Source: Polynucleobacter arcticus
GTDB lineage: Bacteria; Pseudomonadota; Gammaproteobacteria; Burkholderiales; Burkholderiaceae
Direction: 5' to 3'
Assembly (NCBI RefSeq): GCF_013307205.1
Contig: NZ_CP028940.1
Span: 851,702 to 915,701 of the forward strand
Length of the DNA stretch: 64,000 nucleotides
Part shown: piece after piece, positions 13,498 through 23,001 of the stretch
How the letters are laid out: the number at the start of each line of letters is the position of its first letter
How positions within the stretch are numbered: position 1 is the stretch's first letter
Position numbers and translations under genes: made by a program
The notes under the pieces: model-generated
Seen by the model: only the letters and a program-made list of their open reading frames with translations
Told to the model about the DNA's origin: nothing
Database searches by the model: none

Positions 13498-14940
13498 ATG
13501 AAGCTCCTGCTTTCCCTATATTTCTTTGTTCTCGCCACGATTCAGCTTGGGTTGTTTATTGGCGTTTATCACTATTATCGATCTCAAATTACTGTAAGAC
13601 CTAGTCCGTACTGGATGGGCTCATTAATCGTGAGTGTTTTCGCCTTGACTACCTTTGGCGCTGGAATCATCACTCTTGAAGATGTCTCCAAGCCAGAATT
13701 TAATTTCACGGTAGCCAATACGCTCTTTTATATTGCTGCTATTTTGCAATTGCTGTTTTGTAGGTCTCTTAATAAACCAGTCAGTAAACGGGTGCAATAC
13801 GTCTTTTTGCTTTCCGCACTTATTTTCGGCCTAGTATTTGAGTGGATGCGTATTCACAGCACATTTGAAAGTCGAACTTCGCTTATTTGCTTAGTCACGG
13901 GATTCTTTTTCATTTTGCAAATTGTTCAACTGCGTATTAAAAGAGCTACCGCACCTTCAAAGCAATTAATCTATTTGCAATACGCTACTAGTGCGGAATT
14001 ATTTTTTGCTATTGGCCGGCTATCTTTGGTGCTTGCATCCGGTTTGACTATTCGCGAGGTTGAGCAGATTCCTCAATTGCTGATTCTGCTCACAATCACC
14101 CAGATCGTCATGAACACCCTGGCCTATATCGCCATTGGCGCTTATTGGTCTGAGCGCATTGCTAGGTCGAATGTTCAATCACAAATTGAGAATGAAGAAA
14201 TCAAGTCACTCTTGATGGAGCGCGAGAACTTAATCTCTAATTTGCTCAAAGCCAATAAGACTGCCGCAACAGGCGCTTTATCTGCCTCAATTGCCCATGA
14301 GTTAAATCAGCCCCTAGGAGCATCCCAACTGAATATTCAGTTTCTGCAGAAGAAGCTGCTTGAAGGCAATTTAACTGTCGAACAAAATCAAGAGATACTT
14401 GCTGCATTACTTGCCGATAACCAGCGAGCTGCCAGCATCATCCAATCCCTTCGCTCTATTTTCTCGAGTGGCAAGATCGGTTTAAGATCAGTTGAGATTG
14501 GCGGCTTGATTGAATCTGTTCTCGAGATTACCACTCCAGAAATTCAAGCTAAAAACATTCAAGTGGTTCTGAAGCTGTCATCAACGGCATTGGTCAACGC
14601 TAATCAGAGCGAAATGGAGCAAGTCTTTCTGAATTTAATGAATAACGCCATTCAAGCTTTGGTTGCTTCCAATAAGGTGCCGCGAATTCTTCAAATTGAA
14701 AGCCATGATTTTCCAGGGGGTTTAGAGCTGCGGGTGACTGATAACGGTCTTGGCATACCAGCTGAGATCAGACTCCATCTATTTGAGTTGCTCGCGGGTA
14801 GCGATAAAAAGTCGAGTATGGGATTAGGCTTGTGGCTTTGTCGGCATATTGTGCGACGTCATGGCGGGCGCATTGACTATCAAGATGCCCCTGGTGGAGG
14901 CGCCCAATTTATCGTTTTTCTGCCTAAGGCATCGCTATAA
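13498..14940 (+). CDS. Membrane sensor histidine kinase, orphan
   Basis: The 480-residue protein has about seven hydrophobic segments in residues 1-215. A helical linker and a HisKA domain with SASIAHELNQP (His267) follow, then a HATPase domain with N box NNAIQAL (about 382), G1 DNGLGIP (about 415) and G2 GLGLWL. Kinase chemistry is therefore complete. The 7TM-like input domain has no recognised ligand. No response regulator lies next to it. The kinase directly follows the SHP cytochrome operon and may be transcribed with it, so redox or oxygen sensing is plausible but not shown. Confidence 0.82.
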   Translation: MKLLLSLYFFVLATIQLGLFIGVYHYYRSQITVRPSPYWMGSLIVSVFALTTFGAGIITLEDVSKPEFNFTVANTLFYIAAILQLLFCRSLNKPVSKRVQYVFLLSALIFGLVFEWMRIHSTFESRTSLICLVTGFFFILQIVQLRIKRATAPSKQLIYLQYATSAELFFAIGRLSLVLASGLTIREVEQIPQLLILLTITQIVMNTLAYIAIGAYWSERIARSNVQSQIENEEIKSLLMERENLISNLLKANKTAATGALSASIAHELNQPLGASQLNIQFLQKKLLEGNLTVEQNQEILAALLADNQRAASIIQSLRSIFSSGKIGLRSVEIGGLIESVLEITTPEIQAKNIQVVLKLSSTALVNANQSEMEQVFLNLMNNAIQALVASNKVPRILQIESHDFPGGLELRVTDNGLGIPAEIRLHLFELLAGSDKKSSMGLGLWLCRHIVRRHGGRIDYQDAPGGGAQFIVFLPKASL

Positions 14941-15031
14941 ATTAGCCCTTGGGCTAATTGCCCAATACGCCACCTCTCTTATCATTAAGAAAGTTACTTT
15001 TAATCCTTTTGATCAATTTCTAGGTCTTTAT

Positions 15032-17134
15032 ATGAAAACCCAACTCACGCTCATCGCGCTCTCTATTGCCCTGATTTCTGGTAGCCCAGCTATTGCTGCT
15101 GGTGGGGGTGGGTTGGTTGCTGATCCTGGTGCAATGCAGGGCAAGCACTTTGACTCTAAGGGCAAGGCACCCTCAAGATTTACAGTAGAACTCCAAAATG
15201 GTTTGCGAAAATCTTTGCCATTTGAAGATAAGCGTGACTTTGAAGAGTCTAAGAGGGGATTTATTGCAGCGCCAAGCTATAAAACCATCATGGCTGATGC
15301 CGGTAATGTCGCTTGGGACATGGGGAGTTATGATTTTCTGCTGCAAGGTAAAGACTTCGATAGCGTTCATCCATCATTACAACGCCAAGCGATTCTCAAT
15401 ATGGGCTATGGCCTTTATGAAGTCGTGCCAGGAAAGATCTATCAAGTACGCGGCTTTGATTTATCCAATATCAGTTTTGTTAAAACGAATACGGGTTGGA
15501 TTGTCTTTGATCCCTTGACCTCTAAAGAAACTGCTAGAGCAGCTCTGCAGTTGGTGAATGAGAAGCTAGGTAAACGCCCAGTAGTAGCAGTGGTGTATTC
15601 CCATTCTCATGCCGATCACTTTGGCGGTGTCCGCGGGGTAGTAGAGGAGGCGGATGTGAAGAGTGGCAAGGTCAAGATTATTGCCCCGGCTGGCTTTATG
15701 GATCACGCCGTGGCAGAAAACGTATACGCTGGTAATGCCATGACACGTCGTTTGTATTTCCAGTATGGCGTTTTGTTACCACGCAGTCCATTTGGTCACG
15801 TAGACCAGTCGATCGGCAAAAATACGGCAGCAGGTAATCTAGGTCTGATAGAGCCAACCATTCTCATTAATGAGCCATTTGAAAAAATGACAGTAGATGG
15901 CGTTGAGATGGAGTTCCAGAACACACCTGGTACTGAAGCTCCCGCCGAGATGAATACTTATTTCCCACAGATGAAAGCATTCTGGGCTGCTGAAAATATT
16001 ACCGGCACCATCCATAACATCTACACCTTGCGCGGTGCGTTAGTGCGTGATGCTTTGGCGTGGTCTAAGAATATTAACAATGCCTTATATAGTTATGGCA
16101 CTGAAGCGCAGGTCATGTTTGCTTCGCATTCCTGGCCGCGCTGGGGCAATGATCGCGTGCAGGAAGTCATGCGTACACAGCGTGATAGCTACGCCCACTT
16201 GAATAACGAAGTTCTCCATTTGGCAAATAATGGTGTGACGATTAATGAAGTACATAATGTCTATAAGCAACCAGAGAGCTTGAGATCTCAATGGGCAGCC
16301 CATAGCTACCATGGCTCAGAGGAGCACAACAGCCGCGCCGTAATTAATCGTTACCTAGGTTACTGGGATGCTAACCCCGCCACCTTGATTCCTTTATCAC
16401 CTAAAGATTCTGCGCCGCTTTATGTTGAGATGATGGGTGGTGCTGGCAAGATCATGGCAAAGGGCAAGCAACTCTATCAGCAGGGTAAATACCGTGAAGC
16501 GATGGAGATTGTGAATAAGTTGGTTTATGCAGAGCCGGACAATACTGCAGCCAAGGACTTATTGGCAGATATCTTTGAGCAAATAGGCTATCAAAAAGAA
16601 AGCCCGAGCGTGCGCAATAGTTTCTTGGGTGCTGCCTATGAATTGCGACATGGTATGCCTTCGGGGGCCTCTCCGAAGACAAATGGTCCTGACATGATTC
16701 GGGCAATGACAACCGAGCTTTGGTTGAACGCATTAGCCATCAGCATGGATAGTAAAAAAGCTGCCGGGATGAAGTTCATCATCAATCTGTGTACGCCAGA
16801 TAATAGTGAAAAGTTCGTTGTGGAGATGAGTAATTCTGCGCTGTCTAATATCAAAGGTTATCAGGATAAAAATCCAAACCTGACAATCACCGTGAATCGT
16901 AGCGACTTAGAAAAAGTCATGGGTGGTCAAACCACGTTTGAAAAATTATTAGCTGAAGGCAAGGCCAAGTTCGAAGGTGATCGCAAGGTATTTGAGCAAC
17001 TGCGCAGCACGATGACCACCTTTACTCCAGATTTTGAGTTGATGCCAGGTACGAAATCTAAAAAAGCGCCACTTACCAAACCAAACAAGGATCCATTCGA
17101 GGCGCCTCCTATCGCCAATTCGGATGGCGCTTAA
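15032..17134 (+). CDS. Alkylsulfatase (SdsA1/BDS1 type, metallo-beta-lactamase fold)
   Basis: This 700-residue secreted enzyme has a Sec signal peptide ending near SPAIA. The metallo-beta-lactamase domain carries the zinc motif SHSHADHFGG at about residues 190-199 and further metal ligands such as ENVYAGNAM. An alkylsulfatase dimerisation domain follows, and the C-terminal 120 residues form an SCP2-like sterol-carrier fold. The enzyme hydrolyses primary alkyl sulfates such as dodecyl sulfate to alcohol and sulfate. The ATG at 15032 was chosen because it starts the signal peptide. It stands alone and ends at its own terminator. Confidence 0.9.
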   Translation: MKTQLTLIALSIALISGSPAIAAGGGGLVADPGAMQGKHFDSKGKAPSRFTVELQNGLRKSLPFEDKRDFEESKRGFIAAPSYKTIMADAGNVAWDMGSYDFLLQGKDFDSVHPSLQRQAILNMGYGLYEVVPGKIYQVRGFDLSNISFVKTNTGWIVFDPLTSKETARAALQLVNEKLGKRPVVAVVYSHSHADHFGGVRGVVEEADVKSGKVKIIAPAGFMDHAVAENVYAGNAMTRRLYFQYGVLLPRSPFGHVDQSIGKNTAAGNLGLIEPTILINEPFEKMTVDGVEMEFQNTPGTEAPAEMNTYFPQMKAFWAAENITGTIHNIYTLRGALVRDALAWSKNINNALYSYGTEAQVMFASHSWPRWGNDRVQEVMRTQRDSYAHLNNEVLHLANNGVTINEVHNVYKQPESLRSQWAAHSYHGSEEHNSRAVINRYLGYWDANPATLIPLSPKDSAPLYVEMMGGAGKIMAKGKQLYQQGKYREAMEIVNKLVYAEPDNTAAKDLLADIFEQIGYQKESPSVRNSFLGAAYELRHGMPSGASPKTNGPDMIRAMTTELWLNALAISMDSKKAAGMKFIINLCTPDNSEKFVVEMSNSALSNIKGYQDKNPNLTITVNRSDLEKVMGGQTTFEKLLAEGKAKFEGDRKVFEQLRSTMTTFTPDFELMPGTKSKKAPLTKPNKDPFEAPPIANSDGA

Positions 17135-17164
17135 TCCAAGCCGTATAACACTCAGCATTAACAA

Positions 17165-17192
17165 AATGGGCCCTAAGGGGCCCATGTCTTTT
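17165..17192. terminator. Terminator between alkylsulfatase and CoA-transferase genes
   Basis: ATGGGCCC and GGGCCCAT form a strong stem with a short loop, followed by a brief T-rich run. It lies between two convergent genes and may serve both. Confidence 0.7.
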
Positions 17193-17212
17193 CCAAGGAA
17201 GAGATGAATCAC

Positions 17213-18427
17213 TCAGGCTGTAAAAGCACCGCCCGCCTCAAGTGCTTTGAGTTCATCGCCAGCAATGCCTAACTCTTGAAGGAGTTCATTGGTGTGTTCG
17301 CCCAAAAGTGGGGGATGTCTGCTTACTTTTTGAGGGGTGCCCATCAACTTGACTGCAAACCCAATATTAGGAACCTTGCCTTCAATCGGGTGATCAATCT
17401 CCATGCGCATTTGGCGATGCTTGCCATGTTCACTATCAAACGCTTGGGGGTAGGTGTTAATCGGCCCTGCTGGAATGCCGTCAGCCAGCAGTAGATCTAC
17501 CCATTCTTCACTGGTTTTGGTGATGAAGGTCTTTTCAAGCTCAGCCGCCAGAATCAGGCGATTGGCTAAGCGCAAAGGATTGGTTTTAAACAGGGGGTCC
17601 TCAAATAATTCTGGTCGACCAATCTTGTCGCAAAGCAGTTTCCAGAGTTTCTGATTGGTAGCCCCCATCACAAAGTAGCCATCAGAAGCTTTCATAGCCT
17701 GGTAGGGCGCACTCATGTGGTTAGCTGTACCGAGCTTGTAGGGCTCAACACCAGTGCCCCAGTACTGCGCTGTATCCCAGATGGAGAATGCCAATGCGGA
17801 ATCAAAGAGGGAGGCATCAATAAATTGCCCCTCTCCGGATTTAGTCTTACCAATATGGGCAGACAAAATACCGTAGACAGCGAACAGGGCACAACCAATG
17901 TCGGCAACAGGGACTCCCGCTTTTACTGGTGGACCATCCGGATAGCCTGTGACACTCATGACGCCAGACATGGCTTGTGCCATGAGGTCAAAGCCAGGAC
18001 GATCAGCCCAAGGGCCAGTTTGCCCAAATCCCGAAATGCTGGCATAGACTAATCCTGGGTTGATGTCCTTGAGCGAGGGGTAATCGATGCCCAGTTTTTT
18101 CATGACACCGGGGCGATAGTTTTCAACCAAGATGTCAGCTGTCTTCACTAATTCAAAGAATACTTTTTTGCCCGCTTCGGTTTTGAGATTGAGCGTCACG
18201 CTGCGCTTATTGCGATTCATATTCAGAAAGCCCATGCTATCTGAGCCTTTCATCTTGAATCCCATTGCGCCACGGGTTTGATCTCCAGTACCCGGAGGCT
18301 CTATTTTGATGACATCAGCGCCTAAGTCAGCAAGCAGCATGCAGCAGTAGGGACCTGCCATAACTTGACTCACGTCAAGAACTCGAACGCCAGCCAGAGG
18401 TAAAGGCTTACTGATAGGTGTTTTCAT
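17213..18427 (-). CDS. CaiB/BaiF family CoA-transferase
   Basis: This 404-residue class III CoA-transferase moves CoA between carboxylic acids. Family hallmarks are visible: the N-terminal [29 protein letters not shown], the central [15 protein letters not shown], and [10 protein letters not shown] with the nucleophile-type Asp region. Length is normal. It is divergent from a Bug-type binding protein gene, and an enoyl-CoA hydratase follows that gene. This suggests uptake and CoA activation of an organic acid. The substrate cannot be read from sequence. Confidence 0.88.
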   Translation of the reverse strand: MKTPISKPLPLAGVRVLDVSQVMAGPYCCMLLADLGADVIKIEPPGTGDQTRGAMGFKMKGSDSMGFLNMNRNKRSVTLNLKTEAGKKVFFELVKTADILVENYRPGVMKKLGIDYPSLKDINPGLVYASISGFGQTGPWADRPGFDLMAQAMSGVMSVTGYPDGPPVKAGVPVADIGCALFAVYGILSAHIGKTKSGEGQFIDASLFDSALAFSIWDTAQYWGTGVEPYKLGTANHMSAPYQAMKASDGYFVMGATNQKLWKLLCDKIGRPELFEDPLFKTNPLRLANRLILAAELEKTFITKTSEEWVDLLLADGIPAGPINTYPQAFDSEHGKHRQMRMEIDHPIEGKVPNIGFAVKLMGTPQKVSRHPPLLGEHTNELLQELGIAGDELKALEAGGAFTA

Positions 18428-18508
18428 CTATGTCTCAAGTGTTTTTATATGTTTATATTTAAAAATCGAATGAATAGCAGTCAATATAAAACAAAAAATG
18501 GAGACCGT

Positions 18509-19507
18509 ATGATCAATCAATCCCCCAAAAGGATTTTGCGTAGATTCGCTTTCTTGGCTTTGGGTATGTGCAGTGTCTGGCCATTGGCTGCCCATGCACA
18601 GCAGCCTTTTCCAGTAAAACCTATTCGTCTCATAGTGGGCTTTGCTCCTGGTGGCGGTACCGACATCGTTGCACGTGCCATTGCACCCAAGATGGGTGAG
18701 ATCTTGGGTCAAAGCGTGATCATTGAAAATAAGTCTGGTGCTGCTGGAACGATTGGTGCAGATTTGGTTGCCAAATCCAATCCCGATGGATACACGCTCT
18801 TAATGGGGCACTCCAACTCCAATGCGATTTCTCCCTTTGTACTGAAGAATGTTCCTTATAACCCGGCCACAGATTTCACCCCGATTACTTATTTAGGATA
18901 TGTGCCTAATGTACTGGTGGTGAAATCATCCCTGCCAGTGAACACAGTAGCGCAATTGGTCTCCTTGGCAAAACAGAACCCAGGTCAAATGACCTATGGC
19001 TCGTCTGGTATTGGTAGTACTCAGCATCTCGCGGGCGCTTTGTTCTCCAAAATAGCTGGTGTAGAAATGAATCACGTTCCGTATAAGGGTAGCGGCCAAG
19101 CGATTGTGGATTTACTAGGCGGTCAAATCACTATGAACTTTGATACTTTGCCACCCAATTTGCAACAAATTCGGCAGGGGAATTTAAAGGCCTTGGCGAT
19201 TTCTACTCCCAAGCGTTTAGCCTTATTGCCGAATGTGCCGACGTTTAATGAAGTGGGCATTGTGGGTTTTGATGTTACCAATTGGTACTCGGTCATGGGA
19301 CCAAAAGGCATGGATCCTGCGGTCATTAACAGGATCGATCAAGCAGTCAAGGCGGCTGCTAATGACCCAGAGATTAAGAAAACATTGGATGCCCAAGGTT
19401 TACAGCCAGAAGGACCCACAACACCGGCAGCTTTCAGTCTGTTCTTAACTGGGGAGTTAGCAAAGTATCAGCGCTTAGTTAAGAGCTTAAACATTAAAGC
19501 TGAATAA
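18509..19507 (+). CDS. Bug-family periplasmic solute-binding protein (TctC-like)
   Basis: This 332-residue protein belongs to the tripartite tricarboxylate transporter receptor family, which is greatly expanded in Burkholderiales. A signal peptide ends at AHAQQ. The ligand-binding pattern [20 protein letters not shown] and the later [17 protein letters not shown] are typical. The ATG at 18509 follows GGAG by about 6 bp. No TctA/TctB membrane genes are adjacent, which is common for Bug proteins. It is divergent from the CoA-transferase gene, so the two may share a control region. Confidence 0.9.
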   Translation: MINQSPKRILRRFAFLALGMCSVWPLAAHAQQPFPVKPIRLIVGFAPGGGTDIVARAIAPKMGEILGQSVIIENKSGAAGTIGADLVAKSNPDGYTLLMGHSNSNAISPFVLKNVPYNPATDFTPITYLGYVPNVLVVKSSLPVNTVAQLVSLAKQNPGQMTYGSSGIGSTQHLAGALFSKIAGVEMNHVPYKGSGQAIVDLLGGQITMNFDTLPPNLQQIRQGNLKALAISTPKRLALLPNVPTFNEVGIVGFDVTNWYSVMGPKGMDPAVINRIDQAVKAAANDPEIKKTLDAQGLQPEGPTTPAAFSLFLTGELAKYQRLVKSLNIKAE

Positions 19508-19544
19508 TCTAGCAATTAACTCATTTCCGTTATAGTGTTTATAT

Positions 19545-19570
19545 ACCCTCTCTCTTACATGGGAGAGGGT
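19545..19570 (+). promoter_or_regulatory. Hairpin enclosing the ribosome site of the next gene
   Basis: ACCCTCTC (19545-19552) pairs with GAGAGGGT (19563-19570). The GAGAGGG strand is also the ribosome-binding site for the ATG at 19579. No T-tract follows closely, so it is not a typical terminator. It could dampen translation of the hydratase. Confidence 0.45.
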
Positions 19571-19578
19571 TTCATTTC

Positions 19579-20382
19579 ATGACATCAGATCAACATCTTC
19601 CTCCAGATCGCCTCGCTGAAGTTCGCTTAGAACTACGCAATGGCATTGCCTACATTACCTTTGATCATGTTGCTGCTCGCAATGCGATGACAGTCAAGAT
19701 GTATCAAAGCTTGCAAACGATTTGTGAAGACTTGACCAAGAGTTCTGCAGCACGTGTAGCTATTTTGCGCGGCGCTGGTGGCAAATCATTTATTTCTGGA
19801 AGTGATATTGCGCAGTTCTCCAGCTTTACGACGGGCGATGATGGTATTCGTTATGAAGAGGGTATTGATCAATATTTATCACCTCTAGCAACAATGCCCA
19901 TTCCGACAATTGCAGTCATTGACGGCATGGCCATCGGTGGAGGTCTTGCGATAGCCAGTTGTTGCGATTTCAGAATTGCCACACCCGATGCCCGTTTCGG
20001 AGTGCCGATAGCCAAAACATTGGGCAATTGCTTATCTGCAGGAAACGTAGCTTGGCTTGTTGCTCATCTCGGAATAAATATCGTCAAGCGCATGCTGTTA
20101 TTAGCTGAGTTAGTTTCCGTACCTGAATTGCTACAACAAGGCTATCTCTTGGCTACTTATGCTGCCGATGATCTCGAGAGCCAGGCCAATCAATTGGCTG
20201 AGCGCTTGATGAAGCTAGCTCCCATCACACAAAAGTCGAGTAAGCAAACCCTGACGCGGATCATTCAACATCACTTACCGGATTGCAGCGATCTGATTCG
20301 GGAATGCTATGGCAGTGATGATTTTAAGAATGGTGTTGCTGCATTTCTAGATGGCAAGCCACCCATTTGGACTGGAAAGTAA
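19579..20382 (+). CDS. Enoyl-CoA hydratase/isomerase family protein
   Basis: This 267-residue crotonase-fold protein has the first oxyanion-hole segment GGKSFISGSDIAQF and the second, GMAIGGGLAIASCCDFRIA. Glu residues typical of hydratases are not obvious at both positions, so an isomerase or lyase role is possible. Its position after the Bug protein and near a CaiB transferase suggests degradation of a CoA-activated acid. Start and length are normal for the family. It is about 70 bp from the Bug gene and may be cotranscribed, with translation possibly limited by the leader hairpin. Confidence 0.85.
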   Translation: MTSDQHLPPDRLAEVRLELRNGIAYITFDHVAARNAMTVKMYQSLQTICEDLTKSSAARVAILRGAGGKSFISGSDIAQFSSFTTGDDGIRYEEGIDQYLSPLATMPIPTIAVIDGMAIGGGLAIASCCDFRIATPDARFGVPIAKTLGNCLSAGNVAWLVAHLGINIVKRMLLLAELVSVPELLQQGYLLATYAADDLESQANQLAERLMKLAPITQKSSKQTLTRIIQHHLPDCSDLIRECYGSDDFKNGVAAFLDGKPPIWTGK

Positions 20383-20446
20383 TTTCAGCTCTTCAGTTCT
20401 GATCTGCGATCGATTAGGGCGCCTACAAAAATATCTACAAGGGCAT

Positions 20447-21637
20447 CTACAAGAACAACTCTTGTAAGTTATTCAGATAGCGCAGACCTTGTTCTGTGGC
20501 CTTCAGTTTGCTAGGATTTAAGTCTAACAAACCTTTTTTGCTGGCCTCTTCTAAGCCCTTTGAGACCGTATTCAGGGGTAAGCCCGTGCGTTCGCTAAAA
20601 GTCACTGTATCTACTCCGTCCGTTAGGCGAAGTGTATTGAGCATGAACTCAAAAGGAAGATCTTTGGCAGAAATCTCTCTTGCCTCAATCAAGGCATTGC
20701 CTTTGGTTTCCATGGCCTGCATGTAAGTTTCTGGATGACGCTCTCGTACTTGACGGGTAATTTTGTCGGGAAAGGAGATCTTGCCATGGGCGCCAGCACC
20801 GATGCCAATGTAATCACCAAAACGCCAGTAGTTCAAATTGTGTTTGCACTCTTGACCTTTCTTGGCATACGCTGACACTTCATAACGTCGATAACCTGCC
20901 GCCTCTAACAAGGCCAAGTTTTGTTCAAAGATCGCATCGATTTCATCTTCGCTGGGGAGCTTGGGTGGAAAGCTTGCAAAGTACGTATTTGGTTCAAGTG
21001 TCAGGTTATAGAAAGACAGGTGTGGCGTCTGAAATGAGAGGGCGGTTTCAATATCGGCCTTGGCAGCATCTAGACTTTGGTTTGGTAAGCCAAACATCAA
21101 ATCGAGATTGACAGACTTAAAGTGTTGTAGCGCAATCGCAATAGCGCGCTTGGCTTCTTCACCGTTATGAATGCGCCCCAACGCCTTCAGTTGCGCGTCT
21201 TGGAAACTCTGAATTCCTAAAGAGACGCGATTGATTCCGGCCTGAGCAAAGCCAGCAAATTTTTCTGTCTCGACTGAGCCTGGATTGGCCTCCATCGTGA
21301 TCTCACAATTAGGCTCTAAGTTCAAGCGCGCCCGAACGGCCGATAGTAGTTCATTCATGCCCGTGGCTGAAAGTAAGCTAGGGGTGCCGCCGCCAATGAA
21401 GATGCTGTGCACTTGCCGCCCCCATATTCGAGGCAACTCTGTTTCTAAATCAGTAATCAGTGCCTGAATATATCTATCCTCATCAAACCCTTGCTTGCCT
21501 TCTTTGACTTGATGAGAATTGAAGTCACAGTAAGGACATTTCTTTTCGCACCAAGGAAAATGAATATACAGAGATAGCGGAGGTAGGGCGGTCAGCTTTG
21601 TTTGGGTAGCCAAACCCGGCGTCAGTGTATTAAGCAC
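20447..21637 (-). CDS. hemW: Radical SAM protein HemW (haem chaperone)
   Basis: The protein has the radical SAM cluster motif CEKKCPYCD near the N-terminus. FIGGGTPSLL and the later GIQSFQDAQLKALGRIH follow, typical of HemN/HemW proteins. It lacks the extra Cys of true HemN coproporphyrinogen dehydrogenases (the motif reads CPYCDFNSH), which favours HemW, a haem-binding chaperone. I prefer the GTG at 21637, overlapping rdgB by 8 bp. A GTG at 21679 would overlap more. It is the last gene of the leftward group rph-rdgB-hemW. Confidence 0.9.
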   Translation of the reverse strand: MLNTLTPGLATQTKLTALPPLSLYIHFPWCEKKCPYCDFNSHQVKEGKQGFDEDRYIQALITDLETELPRIWGRQVHSIFIGGGTPSLLSATGMNELLSAVRARLNLEPNCEITMEANPGSVETEKFAGFAQAGINRVSLGIQSFQDAQLKALGRIHNGEEAKRAIAIALQHFKSVNLDLMFGLPNQSLDAAKADIETALSFQTPHLSFYNLTLEPNTYFASFPPKLPSEDEIDAIFEQNLALLEAAGYRRYEVSAYAKKGQECKHNLNYWRFGDYIGIGAGAHGKISFPDKITRQVRERHPETYMQAMETKGNALIEAREISAKDLPFEFMLNTLRLTDGVDTVTFSERTGLPLNTVSKGLEEASKKGLLDLNPSKLKATEQGLRYLNNLQELFL

Positions 21638-22220
21638 GGCTTTGCAACTGGGTAATGAGTTCACGTAAGGCTTGACCACGATGGCTAATGCGGTTTTTCT
21701 CAGGGGGCTCTAATTGGGCGGCAGTCTTACCGAGTTCTGGCAGAAAGAAGTAAGGGTCATAACCAAAGCCATGATCGCCTTGAGCTTCGTTAATCACTTG
21801 ACCATACCAACGGGTTTGCACAATGAGTGGCTCTGGATCATGAGCGCTATTGACCATGACCAGCGCGCAAACATAGTGTGCGCCGCGATCCGTTTTTCCC
21901 TGTAACGCCGCAATCAATTTTTGATTATTGGCTGCATTATCGCCATCAAGCCCTGCATAGCGAGCTGAGTACACTCCCGGGGCGCCATCTAAGGCATGGG
22001 CGCAAATCCCGGAGTCATCAGCCAGCGCAGGTAAGCCGCTAGCAGCACTAGCGTGACGCGCTTTGGCGAGGGCATTCTCGACAAAAGTGCAGTGCGGCTC
22101 TTCTGCTGCCGGAATACTTAAGTCACCTTGAGGGATTACCTGAAAGTGAAACGGCGCCAAGAGTTCCTGAAATTCACGAAGCTTGCCGGCATTGTTAGAG
22201 GCGAGTACAAGCTTTTGCAC
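21630..22220 (-). CDS. rdgB: RdgB/HAM1 dITP/XTP pyrophosphatase
   Basis: This 196-residue house-cleaning enzyme hydrolyses non-canonical purine nucleotides (ITP, dITP, XTP) to monophosphates. The N-terminal VLASNNAGKLREF and the central ADDSGICAHALDGAPGVYSA are diagnostic. The C-terminal GFGYDPYFFLPE and SHRGQAL complete the signature. Length is normal. It lies 17 bp after rph and overlaps hemW, consistent with one leftward operon. Confidence 0.95.
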   Translation of the reverse strand: MQKLVLASNNAGKLREFQELLAPFHFQVIPQGDLSIPAAEEPHCTFVENALAKARHASAASGLPALADDSGICAHALDGAPGVYSARYAGLDGDNAANNQKLIAALQGKTDRGAHYVCALVMVNSAHDPEPLIVQTRWYGQVINEAQGDHGFGYDPYFFLPELGKTAAQLEPPEKNRISHRGQALRELITQLQSRA

Positions 22221-22237
22221 AATTAAACCTTTGCCGT

Positions 22238-22969
22238 TTACTTCAATGCTTCTTTTTGCAGTTGAATGAGATCGCGAATACCTTCTTGCGCTAAATCGAG
22301 CAAGGCATTTAATTCAGGGCGGGTGAACGCAGGGCCTTCGGCAGTACCTTGTACTTCGATCATGCCGCCTTTACCTGTCATGACGACATTCATATCGGTA
22401 TCGCAAGAAGAGTCTTCAGGGTAATCTAAATCGAGTACGGGTACGCCCTGGTAAATGCCCACCGAGATTGCGGCAACGCTATCAATGATCGGATCAGACT
22501 TGAGTACGCCACTAGCTAGGAGAGTATTGATGGCATCACGTGCTGCAACATAAGCGCCAGTAATGGCAGCAGTTCTAGTTCCGCCATCGGCTTGTAAGAC
22601 ATCACAATCTAAATGAATCGTTCTTTCGCCCAGCACTTTTAAATCAAAGACGCTACGCATGGCACGGCCGATTAAACGCTGGATCTCTTGTGTACGCCCA
22701 GATTGTTTGCCACGAGCAGCCTCACGATCACTGCGAGTATGGGTGGCACGGGGGAGCATGCCGTATTCCGCGGTGACCCAACCTTCGCCAGAGCCCTTTT
22801 TATGAGGAGGCACCTTTTCTAGGATGCTGGCAGTACATAGCACCTTGGTGTCGCCAAAGGCAATGAGGACCGAGCCTTCCGCATGCTTAGTAAAGGCACG
22901 GCTGATGCTGACTGGGCGCAATTGGGTGGGGGTGCGGCCACTTGGGCGAGTGATGTTGGGCTGAGTCAT
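22238..22969 (-). CDS. rph: Ribonuclease PH
   Basis: The 243-residue phosphorolytic exoribonuclease trims tRNA 3' ends. Motifs include [13 protein letters not shown] at the start, [19 protein letters not shown], and the catalytic [20 protein letters not shown]. Length is complete, unlike the frameshifted rph of some E. coli K-12 strains. It starts only 32 bp from the divergent yicC, so promoters must overlap the coding sequences. Confidence 0.96.
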   Translation of the reverse strand: MTQPNITRPSGRTPTQLRPVSISRAFTKHAEGSVLIAFGDTKVLCTASILEKVPPHKKGSGEGWVTAEYGMLPRATHTRSDREAARGKQSGRTQEIQRLIGRAMRSVFDLKVLGERTIHLDCDVLQADGGTRTAAITGAYVAARDAINTLLASGVLKSDPIIDSVAAISVGIYQGVPVLDLDYPEDSSCDTDMNVVMTGKGGMIEVQGTAEGPAFTRPELNALLDLAQEGIRDLIQLQKEALK

Positions 22970-23001
22970 GGTGTGTGGTCCTAAAGATCTACAATGTGCC
23001 T

